A program made the translations under genes and the position numbers. The notes under the pieces were generated by a model. The model was not told the DNA's origin and ran no database searches. It saw only the letters and a list, made by a program, of their open reading frames with translations. Below, one piece after another: positions 43,484-51,899 of a stretch of 64,000 nucleotides of DNA (the stretch's first letter is position 1; every line of letters begins with the position of its first letter). Source of the stretch: Anaerosolibacter sp. (GTDB taxonomy: Bacteria; Bacillota; Clostridia; Peptostreptococcales; Thermotaleaceae); the NCBI RefSeq assembly GCF_029240175.1, contig NZ_JARBTM010000015.1, forward strand, positions 1-64,000. The letters are read 5' to 3'.

Positions 43484-44527
43484 CTACAAAATACGTACTT
43501 TTGCTAATATTTTATAGGCTACCATTAGTGCGATTAAAAAGATCATTCCTAAGAAACCGTATGCTTTTAATCCAATAAAAATTGCAGCCAGGATCATAAC
43601 TGGATGAATATCAAGGCTCGTTGATACCAGTTTCGGCTCAATAATCTGCCTTGCCAATGTAACAACTATATAAAGTATGATGAGTCCTACAGCAACAAGT
43701 GTATTTCCTAAATAAAGGTTATATAAGGCAAGGGGTATATAAACCACAATAGTTCCTACAATAGGAAGTATATCAAAAGCGGCTGATAAGATACTGAGTA
43801 TTAAGGCATAATCTATTCCTAAGATGGAGAATCCAATAAATGTTTCAAGAAATGTAAGAAATACCACAATAGCATATGCTTTAAAATAACCTGCGATCAT
43901 TACGCTGCCTTCTTTAAGAATGCTGTGCATCTGTTCCTTGCCTTTAAAGGAAAAAATCGAATAAAATTTTTCAACGATGTTAGGCATATCCTTTGAAAAG
44001 AAATAGGTTGCAAGAAACGTAATGAAGGCAATCATAAGAGCTATAGGCAGTCCAACGACAAAGGAGATGATGGCATTTAGGATACTGACAGTTATATCTA
44101 GGGTTCCAGACAGCATGGATGTAAGCTGAGGATAAGCTCTTTCTGCTAAGGCGGGGTCTAACTGACCAAAGAAGCGGCTAAGCTCGTTCAGATAGAGATC
44201 CACATAGCCCCGTATTTTTTCTAATTCAGGTACCTTTGTAAGTAGGAGTCTTGCTTCATTTGTAATCTTATACAAAACTGCAGATACTAGAATTCCAAGC
44301 AAGGAAAATACAAAAATTGTAGATAAAATTGCAGAGAGGGCGTTTGAAACTTTTAATTTTTTTTGTAAAAAGTTACTCAAAGGCTTTGTCCATAGGGCAA
44401 TGATGAATGCCAAAACGAATGGCAGGGTATAAGACAGGGTAGAGAAAAAAACCACAAATATCAACGTGAATACAATTACAAAGATTGTCGCTTTCTTTAA
44501 CTTATCAATAAACAATGGATCTAACAT
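43484..44527 (-). CDS. AI-2E family membrane protein (YtvI-like)
   Basis: The 347-residue protein has about eight membrane helices and a central soluble helical segment (about 105-150). Family marks are PFVLAFIIALWTKPL near the start, SAAFDILPIVGTIVVYIP, and EPKLVSTSLDIHPV near the end. Members include YtvI, a sporulation integral membrane protein, and YdiK/TqsA transporters. A spore-related role is possible given other spore genes nearby; the substrate is unknown. AAAGGAG precedes the start. Confidence 0.85.
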   Translation of the reverse strand: MLDPLFIDKLKKATIFVIVFTLIFVVFFSTLSYTLPFVLAFIIALWTKPLSNFLQKKLKVSNALSAILSTIFVFSLLGILVSAVLYKITNEARLLLTKVPELEKIRGYVDLYLNELSRFFGQLDPALAERAYPQLTSMLSGTLDITVSILNAIISFVVGLPIALMIAFITFLATYFFSKDMPNIVEKFYSIFSFKGKEQMHSILKEGSVMIAGYFKAYAIVVFLTFLETFIGFSILGIDYALILSILSAAFDILPIVGTIVVYIPLALYNLYLGNTLVAVGLIILYIVVTLARQIIEPKLVSTSLDIHPVMILAAIFIGLKAYGFLGMIFLIALMVAYKILAKVRIL

Positions 44528-44949
44528 AGTAGGCTCCTTTCAACAAAATAAGATTTCAAAATACATGAGGCACGCGGCTATCCTTCCGAGTGAAATAACC
44601 TCTCAAAAGGTTTATGCATGAATGCTGTACTTGAAAATTATTATACTATTAGTAATAGATAATTGCCATGTATTTCTATTTCCATAGCAAGAACTGGTTG
44701 TTAATATATATTTATTTGCAAAAAACCGTAACACATGGTATAATAAGAAGTTGAATTGTTAGTTGGATTCATAAAATCAATGAATGTACAGTCAAATTAT
44801 TTTTTTATATAATCTTATCGTTAGTTTCAAAATTACTATGAAGATGCTTTTCATTTTATTTCTAGCGTATATAGGAATGTTGATGCCGTCCTTAATACAT
44901 ATTAGAGATTCTCAAAATATCCAGTGATGAAAGTAAATTTATTCTATTC
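44528..44949. other. Long AT-rich intergenic region
   Basis: About 420 bases between the divergent YtvI-like and DUF5698 genes. Several poly-T/A tracts, but no gene, terminator or riboswitch that I can recognise before the promoter at 44950. Confidence 0.4.
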
Positions 44950-44977
44950 TTGAATTTTCAATACGAATGATTAAAAT
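44950..44977 (+). promoter_or_regulatory. Promoter for the structured DUF5698 leader
   Basis: TTGAAT (44950-44955), 16 bases, TAAAAT (44972-44977); start predicted near 44984. Confidence 0.55.
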
Positions 44978-44996
44978 GAATAATTGCATTGTTAAT

Positions 44997-45064
44997 CCTC
45001 ATCAGCTTTGTACAGAATGATTGCTGTTATACCCTAGCAGCATGAGGAAGTCCTATATTCTGTA
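44997..45064 (+). promoter_or_regulatory. Candidate riboswitch-like pseudoknot upstream of a DUF5698 gene
   Basis: CCTCAT (44997-45002) pairs with ATGAGG (45042-45047), and TACAGAAT (45011-45018) pairs with ATTCTGTA (45057-45064). The two helices interleave as an H-type pseudoknot, with a small GCTG/CAGC hairpin inside. A terminator lies 48 bases downstream and the gene another 80 bases on. Promoter, compact fold, terminator and gene form a typical transcription-attenuation leader. I do not recognise the class. Confidence 0.55.
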
Positions 45065-45111
45065 TAATGATCTGAAGTTTAATGATGTAGTTTTGAAAGT
45101 ACTCATTATTT

Positions 45112-45139
45112 GCTAACATACTGACATGTTAGCTTTTTT
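45112..45139 (+). terminator. Leader terminator upstream of DUF5698 gene
   Basis: GCTAACAT-ACTGAC-ATGTTAGC followed by six T, 80 bases before the start codon, so it would stop transcription before the gene. Confidence 0.85.
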
Positions 45140-45219
45140 GTTATAGGAAGAAAGCAATATATTAATAAGCGTAGGCGAGTATATTCGATGAAAATTAGAA
45201 ATTTAAAGGAGGTGTCTTA

Positions 45220-45759
45220 ATGACACAACATATTATATTAACACTGATCGGCTTGTTCTTAGTAACAGCCCTTACGAATATTTTGGCAACACTAAAGAGC
45301 ATCTTGATGGCAAAGAAAATTATGAATCCAGTATATTTCTTGGTGTTTGCAGATGCTATGATTTTTGCAACGGTTGTAGGAAAGGTGACTAGTTCAGAAG
45401 GTTTTCACTTTGCTGTTGCATATGCACTGGGAAAAACGCTTGGGGTTTTTGTAGGGAGTAAAATTGAGGAACGACTTGCCCTGGGTATTTTAGAAGTAGA
45501 TGTATTTTTGAATAATAAAAGCAAGATGATCGAAATAGCAGAAAAACTCAGAGAAGAAGGCTATACTGTTAATAACTTTTTAGCACGAGGAAATCATGGC
45601 AATAGAAGATATAAAGTAGAGGTTGTTATAAGGAGAAAAGAATTCAAAGTGCTTGAAAATATTATGGATGAATGCGGCATAACAGATCCGACCCTAAAGA
45701 TTAAAAATCTGAATAAAGTAGAAGGAAAAATTTCTATATCAAGGGTTAAGGCCGTTTAA
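45220..45759 (+). CDS. DUF5698/DUF2179 (UPF0316) membrane protein
   Basis: The 179-residue protein has three N-terminal membrane helices (about residues 5-90, with NILATLKSILMAKK and FVGSKIEERLALG-like text). A cytoplasmic DUF2179-type regulatory domain follows (VEVVIRRKEFKVLENIM). Several relatives with this C-terminal fold are thought to bind nucleotides. AAAGGAGGTG precedes the ATG. Function unknown; control by the structured leader suggests that it responds to a specific small molecule. Confidence 0.83.
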   Translation: MTQHIILTLIGLFLVTALTNILATLKSILMAKKIMNPVYFLVFADAMIFATVVGKVTSSEGFHFAVAYALGKTLGVFVGSKIEERLALGILEVDVFLNNKSKMIEIAEKLREEGYTVNNFLARGNHGNRRYKVEVVIRRKEFKVLENIMDECGITDPTLKIKNLNKVEGKISISRVKAV

Positions 45760-45815
45760 AAATAATAATATCAAAAGGTATAGGGGTCTATAAATGGGTA
45801 ACACATATACGTCCT

Positions 45816-45844
45816 AAAACATACCTTATAGCGGTATGTTTTTA
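45816..45844 (+). terminator. Terminator after DUF5698 gene
   Basis: AAAACATACC paired with GGTATGTTTT, T-run. Confidence 0.85.
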
Positions 45845-45990
45845 TCATGGTTTATTGATTTGAAAAACTATGGTAATATAATGTTATATTGGAATAAAAT
45901 TGAAGAGTAAAGAGTTGGTGATATTTACGGTCTTACACCATTATACTTTCAGAACATATGGGTTAAACAGAAATGTAAGGGGGAGAGGCT

Positions 45991-46446
45991 ATGTACGAAA
46001 AAGTATTAATAGTTTGTGCTTCAGTACATCATAACAATACGCTTAATGTTGCTAAGGTTATGGGGGAAGAATTGAATGCTGAAATTATCAAACCGAGTGA
46101 GTTTAAGAGTGAAATGATTTCTGATTATGATTTGATTGGTTTTGGATCAGGAATATACAATGGCAAAAACCATCAAAGTATATTCAATCTTATTGATGGG
46201 TTGAAAGTTCAAAATCATAAGCATGCTTTCATTTTTTCAACTTCGACAATCCCGGTTAAGGTAATGCATAAAAGCCTAAAGGAAAGTTTAATAGCAAAAG
46301 AATTTCACATAGTGGGAGAGTTTTATTGTAAAGGTTTTATGAACTATAGCTTTACAAAGTTTTTAGGGGGGCTAAATAAGGGTAGACCAAACGATAGAGA
46401 TCTGGAAAAAGCTCGGAACTTTGCAAGGGATCTCGTTAAGATTTGA
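45991..46446 (+). CDS. Flavodoxin-like protein
   Basis: This 151-residue protein has the flavodoxin fold with the FMN phosphate-binding area at ICASVHHNNTLNVAK and the FGSGIYNGKNHQS loop. It belongs to the short flavodoxin/protoporphyrinogen-oxidase-like group rather than classical Fld, since the first loop is not T/S-x-T-G-x-T. AAGGGGGAGAGG lies ahead of the start. It probably carries electrons or acts as an FMN-dependent reductase; the partner is unknown. Confidence 0.82.
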   Translation: MYEKVLIVCASVHHNNTLNVAKVMGEELNAEIIKPSEFKSEMISDYDLIGFGSGIYNGKNHQSIFNLIDGLKVQNHKHAFIFSTSTIPVKVMHKSLKESLIAKEFHIVGEFYCKGFMNYSFTKFLGGLNKGRPNDRDLEKARNFARDLVKI

Positions 46447-46492
46447 AATACAATGAATAAAGTAGGTTTGCAAAAGTGAGAGGGGTTAGCGT

Positions 46493-47041
46493 ATGTTAGA
46501 GGGAAAGAAGATAAATCTTAGGTTGATTGAAGATAACGATATTCCAACAATGCTTGCTTTGATGAATAACTTGAATCAAAGAGGAGAATATTTGGGAATT
46601 GATTTGTACCATGAAACGAAAATCCAAAAACATTATGCAGATGCAGGATTCTGGGAAAATGATTTTGGTCGTATGTTGATAACCGATAAGAATGACTGCA
46701 TCTTGGGTGCGATCACATTCTTCAAGGGAGTAGGAGACAGTGAAGGGTATGAGGTCGGATGCCAGATATACACCAAGGAAGACCGTGGAAAAGGTTATAG
46801 CACTGAGGCAATTAAAATTTTTTGTGCATATATTTTTTCCCTTAAACCTATTCAACGACTTCAGGTTTGTACTGCAAGTGAAAATATTGCAGCTAGAAAA
46901 GTTGCAGAGAAATGTGGTTTTGTTTACGAAGGGACCATGAGAAAAGCATTCTTTGCAAGAGGAAAATACCATGATTTAGATTTCCTTTCGATGCTTAGAG
47001 ACGAATGTCCTTTGCTTTCAGAAGTATTAGAAAGCAAATAG
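46493..47041 (+). CDS. GNAT acetyltransferase (RimJ/RimL-like)
   Basis: The 182-residue protein begins with the RimJ/L pattern (LEGKKINLRLIEDNDIP) and has the acetyl-CoA loop DRGKGYSTEAIKIF plus SENIAARKVAEKCGF. These enzymes acetylate protein N termini, small amines or antibiotics. It lies 46 bases after the flavodoxin gene with no terminator, so they may be cotranscribed. The substrate is not evident. Confidence 0.85.
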   Translation: MLEGKKINLRLIEDNDIPTMLALMNNLNQRGEYLGIDLYHETKIQKHYADAGFWENDFGRMLITDKNDCILGAITFFKGVGDSEGYEVGCQIYTKEDRGKGYSTEAIKIFCAYIFSLKPIQRLQVCTASENIAARKVAEKCGFVYEGTMRKAFFARGKYHDLDFLSMLRDECPLLSEVLESK

Positions 47042-47134
47042 CAGATAGAATCTTCGCCTATTAAGAAGATTCATATGAATGTAGTGCATTTTTAACGTGG
47101 TAAATAATTAGAAACATTATATTAGGTAGATTGT

Positions 47135-47180
47135 AAAGCAGTTTGTGGATCAAATATTTAGTGAGCCCACAAGCTGCTTT
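47135..47180 (+). terminator. Terminator after acetyltransferase gene
   Basis: AAAGCAG.TTGTGG pairs with CCACAA.CTGCTTT across a 20-base loop; moderately T-rich tail. Confidence 0.65.
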
Positions 47181-47214
47181 GTGTATTCTAAATAAAAAGC
47201 ATTTATGTTAGATA

Positions 47215-47261
47215 TTGCATTATATGGGGTATATAAGATATAATTATATCGATATACGATA
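47215..47261 (+). promoter_or_regulatory. Promoter and palindromic operator candidate upstream of chrA
   Basis: TTGCAT (47215-47220), 18 bases, TATAAT (47239-47244). The inverted repeat TATCG-ATATA-CGATA (47247-47261) sits on the predicted start site, a good place for repression by the PadR-type regulator encoded after chrA. A related CGATATC occurs just ahead of padR. Confidence 0.5.
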
Positions 47262-47451
47262 ACGTAAATCGATAGCAAGAAATAATATTCCTCAGACAGC
47301 TTCGTGTTAGACTTAGTGTAATGAATTGAGCATAGTTCAATAACTTGAACGTTCTCAAGTGCAACTAATAGGGAGTTTGTATGAGCATGAACTGGATTTG
47401 GAATAATTAGTATAAATGGAAGTAGGAAGTTCTAAATTAAAGGAGGAAACT

Positions 47452-48642
47452 ATGAATCGTAATAATGATAAATCTAAAAATACATTACTAGAAATATTAA
47501 AAGCATCAACCAAACTAGGAATTTCTTCTTTCGGTGGTCCTATTGCACACCTTGCATACTTCAAAAGCGAATATGTTGATAAAAGAAAGTGGTTAGATGA
47601 GAAATTCTATGCAGATATCATTGCCTTATGCCAGTTCTTACCTGGACCAGCCAGTTCACAGGTAGGAATATCCATAGGAATGTTAAGGGGAGGGCTGCTA
47701 GGTGGAGTGATATCATGGGCGGGATTTACGCTTCCTTCCGTAATAGTATTATCTATCTTTGCATTTATGTATCAAAGCTTTAACCTTGAAAGCGCTGGTT
47801 GGATACAAGGGCTAAAAATTATAGCAGTTGCTGTCGTTGCCCAAGCAATACTAGGAATGGGAAAGAAACTAACACCTGACAGACAAAGAATTACGATTGC
47901 GATTATTGCAGCAGCATTGACCCTTGCAAAACCTTCAGCTTTAACTCAAATTCTAATTATTATTATAGCTGGTGTGGCTGGGCTTATGATGTATCATGAT
48001 GCCCATGCGCCAGATGTACAGCATATGAACATATCCATTAGTAAGAGAGCGGGAATTATTTCTTTTGTACTGTTTTTTGGTCTACTGCTGATACTCCCGG
48101 TATTGAGGCAACTTACAGATCACAGGCTTATGAGTATATTTGATACATTCTATAGGGTAGGGTCATTGGTATTTGGTGGAGGGCATGTGGTGTTACCATT
48201 AATCGAAAGGGAATTGGTTCCTTTCTTTATAAGTGCGGAAGAATTTCTTGCTGGGTATGGTGCTGCTCAAGCAGTTCCAGGCCCGCTGTTTACTTTCGCA
48301 GGTTATCTAGGTGCCATGATCAATGGTATAAGCGGTATATTTGTTGGTACTATTGCGATATTTCTGCCATCTTTTCTTCTCATTGCAGGTGCATTGCCTT
48401 TCTTAGACGAATTTAGAAAGCATCCAAGTTTTCAAGCAGCTCTGACTGGTATTAATGCAGCCGTTGTAGGGATCTTGCTTGCTGCCCTCTACAATCCAGT
48501 TTGGACAAATGCCATAAAAACAAGCTATGATTTCATCATAGCCATTATCCTCTTTGGATTATTGGAGTTTTGGAAGGTTGCCCCTTGGAAAGTTGTAATA
48601 ATTGGAGCTGTCTTAGGCTTTATGCTCAATTATGTCAGCTGA
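47452..48642 (+). CDS. chrA: Chromate transporter family protein (ChrA)
   Basis: The 396-residue protein is a two-domain (long-chain) CHR-superfamily carrier. Both halves carry the family motif: FGGPIAHLAYFK with QFLPGPASSQVGISIG, and FGGGHVVLPLIE with QAVPGPLFTFAGYLG. Known members export chromate; many environmental ones have unknown substrates. ATG 47452 has AAAGGAGG upstream. The next gene is a PadR-family regulator, a common pairing. Confidence 0.9.
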   Translation: MNRNNDKSKNTLLEILKASTKLGISSFGGPIAHLAYFKSEYVDKRKWLDEKFYADIIALCQFLPGPASSQVGISIGMLRGGLLGGVISWAGFTLPSVIVLSIFAFMYQSFNLESAGWIQGLKIIAVAVVAQAILGMGKKLTPDRQRITIAIIAAALTLAKPSALTQILIIIIAGVAGLMMYHDAHAPDVQHMNISISKRAGIISFVLFFGLLLILPVLRQLTDHRLMSIFDTFYRVGSLVFGGGHVVLPLIERELVPFFISAEEFLAGYGAAQAVPGPLFTFAGYLGAMINGISGIFVGTIAIFLPSFLLIAGALPFLDEFRKHPSFQAALTGINAAVVGILLAALYNPVWTNAIKTSYDFIIAIILFGLLEFWKVAPWKVVIIGAVLGFMLNYVS

Positions 48643-48743
48643 CGAAGAAAAGTGTAAGGTAGCTAACTGTAAATTTCGTAAGTATTTATAATAGTCTACC
48701 GAGTCACTCGATATCTATAGTGGATAAAGAAAGGGTGAGTTTT

Positions 48744-49049
48744 ATGAAAAATAAGATTTTACGAAAGCTTTTTTTAGGATTTATTCAAATTCATATACTT
48801 CATCATGCAGCTAAAGAACCTGTATTTGGTCTATGGATGATCGAAGAACTACAGGAGCATGGTTATGAAATAAGCGCAGGAACCCTATATCCAATTCTGC
48901 ATAGTCTCGAAGAGAGTGGATTGCTAACGGCTAGTGAAAAGGTAATCGAGGGAAAGGTAAGAAAGTATTACGAAATCACAGAAGAAGGTAAAGAAGTACT
49001 GAAGCTGGCGAAGGAAAAGGCGATGGAACTAATCGATGAATTGGAGTAA
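48744..49049 (+). CDS. PadR-family transcriptional regulator
   Basis: The 101-residue winged-helix protein has the PadR pattern (ILHHAAKEPVFGLWMIEEL, SAGTLYPILHSLEESGLL, YYEITEEGKEVL). It belongs to the short PadR group found beside chrA genes and presumably represses it. ATG 48744 has AAAGGGTGAG upstream; a GTG at 48720 does not. A long bidirectional terminator follows. Confidence 0.88.
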   Translation: MKNKILRKLFLGFIQIHILHHAAKEPVFGLWMIEELQEHGYEISAGTLYPILHSLEESGLLTASEKVIEGKVRKYYEITEEGKEVLKLAKEKAMELIDELE

Positions 49050-49114
49050 CAGTATGAAGCATACTAATAGAATAGCCTGTGACATGAGGGATGGAAATTT
49101 ATCAATGAAATAGG

Positions 49115-49165
49115 AAAATTGACCCAATAGGATACTGGCTAAAGCATCCTATTGGGTCAATTTTA
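49115..49165. terminator. Bidirectional terminator between padR and sleL-like genes
   Basis: AAAATTGACCCAATAGGAT and its complement form a 19-bp stem around a short loop, with T-runs on both strands. Confidence 0.92.
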
Positions 49166-49197
49166 GCATTAAGATATCCTAGAAAGATGTATAGGGT

Positions 49198-50484
49198 TCA
49201 TCGTTTCATAACGTCAAAATTGTCTTCTATCAGCAGCCAGTTTTGTGGGAATGGAAGTCCTAATTTCCAATAACTAACCCCTCGTAATCCCAATTCCTTT
49301 ACAAGATTAAATTTTGCTTGAATTGAACGTGCATCTTCAAACCATACCCTATGGTTTTTCCCTTCACTATCCACATAATCAAAATAGGGGGCTTGTGCTG
49401 TATAATCATACCTAATAGGGACGTTGTTTTCTGCGGCAATTTGAATAGCTCGTTGGGGACTTACTGCTCTAGCATATTGCCCGCCTGGTACATAGGGTAA
49501 TGTCCAATCATACCCATACAAGTTTTGTCCCATCATGATTTTTGAGGCAGGCATTTCTGTTAAGGCATATTGAATAACATTTCGTACTGGACCGATTGGT
49601 GACACAGGCATTGGAGGTCCGCCACTATATCCCCACTCATATGTCATCAAGACAACAAAATCAGCTATTTCTCCGTGGGCTTTGTAGTCGTGGGCTTCAT
49701 ACCAGGCACCTTCTTGTGTAGCACTGGTTTTTGGTGCTAAAGCTGTTGACATCAATAAGCCTTCACTGGATAGTCTTGCTTTGGCTTTCCTCAAAAACGC
49801 ATTATAATTTTCTCTTAATTCAGGTGGTAGAAACTCCATATCAAAATGTATATCTTTAAAATTATATTGTTTTGCTGTTGCAATAATATTATCAAGCAGA
49901 CGGTTTTGTACATCTGCATTTGTTAAGATGATCCTTCCCAATTCAGCACTGAATTGTCCTTCCTCAAGATTGGTAACTACCATCATTAAAGTTGCATTGT
50001 TTGTTCGGGCAATGGCTGGAAAATTATTTAATGGGGGCTCTTTTAATGTGCCATCTCTTTGAATTTGATAGCTAAATGGTGCTAGATATGTGAGAAATGG
50101 TGCTGCCTTCCGAGCTGATTCCTCTAATGCTGTGCTAACTGTTCCTCCTATAGGTTCCACATAGGCGTTAATCTCAGATCTTCTTTTGGGGCGTGGAGGA
50201 ATATATAAACGCAGTCCAACCCTAAGGGGTTGAGTGACTGGTATTTGATTTATTCGTGCCAGTTCTTGATAGCTTATTCCAAATTTCTGCCCGATACTAT
50301 ATAGACTATCCCCCGGTTGAACCCAATAATAGCTTCCCACGATGGGAATGACCATTGTCTGCCCGACCACTAATTGATTAGGATTTGGAATTTCATTGGC
50401 GCCTACAATGGCGGATACTGTAGAATTATATATCTGAGCAATCTCGAATATGGATTGCCCTGGTTGAACAACATGAATCTGCAT
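49198..50484 (-). CDS. LysM-GH18 spore cortex-lytic glycosidase (SleL/YaaH-like)
   Basis: The 428-residue protein has two N-terminal LysM domains (VVQPGQSIFEIAQIYN and VQPGDSLYSIGQKFG) for peptidoglycan binding, and a GH18 domain with the catalytic strand FKDIHFDMEFLP. This layout is that of SleL/YaaH, N-acetylglucosaminidases that degrade spore cortex fragments in germination. No signal peptide is present, as is usual for coat-deposited SleL. GGAAGGGG precedes the start. Confidence 0.9.
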   Translation of the reverse strand: MQIHVVQPGQSIFEIAQIYNSTVSAIVGANEIPNPNQLVVGQTMVIPIVGSYYWVQPGDSLYSIGQKFGISYQELARINQIPVTQPLRVGLRLYIPPRPKRRSEINAYVEPIGGTVSTALEESARKAAPFLTYLAPFSYQIQRDGTLKEPPLNNFPAIARTNNATLMMVVTNLEEGQFSAELGRIILTNADVQNRLLDNIIATAKQYNFKDIHFDMEFLPPELRENYNAFLRKAKARLSSEGLLMSTALAPKTSATQEGAWYEAHDYKAHGEIADFVVLMTYEWGYSGGPPMPVSPIGPVRNVIQYALTEMPASKIMMGQNLYGYDWTLPYVPGGQYARAVSPQRAIQIAAENNVPIRYDYTAQAPYFDYVDSEGKNHRVWFEDARSIQAKFNLVKELGLRGVSYWKLGLPFPQNWLLIEDNFDVMKR

Positions 50485-50554
50485 ATTATCCCCTTCCTTA
50501 CATAAAATTTACCCCATGTCAGATAGCATTTGGGGAAAGTAAAGCTTTACTCTG

Positions 50555-51052
50555 TCATACTTTGGGACACAAAACAATAATTTTGTATGGAGTAGTTTGA
50601 GCTGGAATGCTCCTTGTAGTTGGACCATATACAACGATCAGATTACGGTTTGCAAGGTTTGCAGTAAAGGCTTGGTTATTTTCCAGTATTATCTGAGTAA
50701 CCGGAGCAATGTTTAATTTCAAAGTGCCATCACTACTCACCAACTGTTCATTAAAATAGTCTACTTTCACATTTTGACCTAGCACGAGTTTAGACATAAC
50801 AATTGCTCGATATTGTGGGGGATAAATCAAAGGAACTGGGGCATTTGCATCATAAAATCCAACTACCATATCTCCTACTGCCACCATTGTATGGTCTACA
50901 AAGTAAGTATTGGGTGTTATTACAAAGTTTACAATACTCCCCTCTCTGTTTTGTACAGTCATTAATTTATAACATCCTGTTGCTTCTCCAGTTCCTGTTC
51001 TAAAATCATCAATCCTGGTAATGATTCCGTAGAAAAGTCCAAAAGTTGTCAT
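50555..51052 (-). CDS. Conserved hypothetical protein (Clostridia, surface- or spore-associated?)
   Basis: The 165-residue protein is rich in beta-branched residues, with no signal peptide or membrane helix. Striking patterns are FYGIITRIDDF, GYDANAPVPLIYPP-like (FYDANAPVPLIYPPQY) and ILENNQAFTANLANR. ATG 51052 has GGAGGAAG upstream; a longer frame to 51151 lacks one. Position next to the SleL-like gene suggests a spore or wall role, but I do not recognise a family with a function. Confidence 0.7.
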   Translation of the reverse strand: MTTFGLFYGIITRIDDFRTGTGEATGCYKLMTVQNREGSIVNFVITPNTYFVDHTMVAVGDMVVGFYDANAPVPLIYPPQYRAIVMSKLVLGQNVKVDYFNEQLVSSDGTLKLNIAPVTQIILENNQAFTANLANRNLIVVYGPTTRSIPAQTTPYKIIVLCPKV

Positions 51053-51199
51053 TTTTCTTCCTCCATATTCCCTTAAACTTCTTTTCCATATAGCATATGC
51101 ATTCTTTAGGATATATGTTATTGTGTATGTTGTCTTGTAATCCATTATCATTCATCTTCTTTATCCATCAATTCCATGGCTTGTCTTTTGCCTACTTTA

Positions 51200-51250
51200 A
51201 GATATGCAATTATTACATGTATTACCAATACATGTAGTAATTGCATATCT
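51200..51250. repeat. 24-bp inverted repeat in a divergent intergenic region
   Basis: AGATATGCAATTA.TACATG.. arms of 24 bp with a single T/C difference close on the loop ACC. It lies between divergently transcribed genes, with no T-run. It could be an operator for a dimeric regulator or a mobile-element remnant. Confidence 0.6.
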
Positions 51251-51317
51251 GTAACATCATGAAAGGGTGGACATATTATACTAGTGCAAAAGTGGATGTG
51301 AAAGGAGGTGAGGGGTA

Positions 51318-51686
51318 ATGAGAAAAGCAAGTGGTGATACACTTGAAATGCTAATATTTCCTGCTGAACAAATGGAAAAATATAATGAGTTTAAACAACA
51401 ATATGGAAATTTGTCTGAAAGACAAATATATAGAGAAATAGCAAGATTAAAAAACGAAGTATCTCAAGAGGTATTAGATAAACACATTAAGAACTTAGAT
51501 GCCATATCAAACATGGAAGGCTTTATTACAGAAGATCAAAAAGGGAAAATAGAGCAGGTCAAATCATTCATAGGTTATCAGAATACTTCAAGGACTAAAG
51601 GTTCACAAAATTCCAGGGTTGAAACTGAGTTTGTATCTGGTACCAGTTTATTATTATGGTTCCTGATCCTGGTTGCTATATGGTAA
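51318..51686 (+). CDS. Hypothetical protein with C-terminal membrane anchor
   Basis: The 122-residue protein is mainly charged helix (about residues 10-80, with NEFKQQYGNLSERQIYREIARLK core SERQIYREI). It ends in a single hydrophobic segment (SLLLWFLILVAIW), so it is probably tail-anchored to the cytoplasmic face. AAAGGAGGTGAGG precedes the ATG. No family recognised. It may belong to sporulation, as its neighbours do. Confidence 0.65.
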   Translation: MRKASGDTLEMLIFPAEQMEKYNEFKQQYGNLSERQIYREIARLKNEVSQEVLDKHIKNLDAISNMEGFITEDQKGKIEQVKSFIGYQNTSRTKGSQNSRVETEFVSGTSLLLWFLILVAIW

Positions 51687-51689
51687 ATC

Positions 51690-51740
51690 TTTAAAATATA
51701 AAAAAGTTTGTGGTATCCACAAACTTTTTTATATTTTAAA
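51690..51740. terminator. Bidirectional terminator
   Basis: A perfect 24-bp stem (TTTAAAATATAAAAAAGTTT and on) around the loop TAT, with poly-A/T on both sides, separates the hypothetical gene from the convergent small gene. Confidence 0.92.
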
Positions 51741-51750
51741 GGGTAAGCAT

Positions 51751-51879
51751 TTAACATCTGCCAATGCCACCAAGGTTTGGATAGCAGAATAAGACTACCA
51801 ATAGTAAGAAAAAGAAAAGTAAGCTGCTATCGTTGCATCCAAAAATGCCGCCTACGTTACCACATTGTTTATCAGCCAC
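51751..51879 (-). CDS. YjcZ-like small sporulation membrane protein (42 residues)
   Basis: A GTG start preceded by AAAGGAGGT at eight bases opens a 42-codon frame. The product starts MADKQCGNVGGIFGCND, continues with a hydrophobic stretch (LLFFFLLLVVLFC) and ends GGIGRC. Short proteins with a glycine/cysteine head and one hydrophobic helix are typical of the YjcZ group in spore formers. It is too short for most gene callers. Confidence 0.7.
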   Translation of the reverse strand: MADKQCGNVGGIFGCNDSSLLFFFLLLVVLFCYPNLGGIGRC

Positions 51880-51899
51880 TCATAGCACCTCCTTTATTT

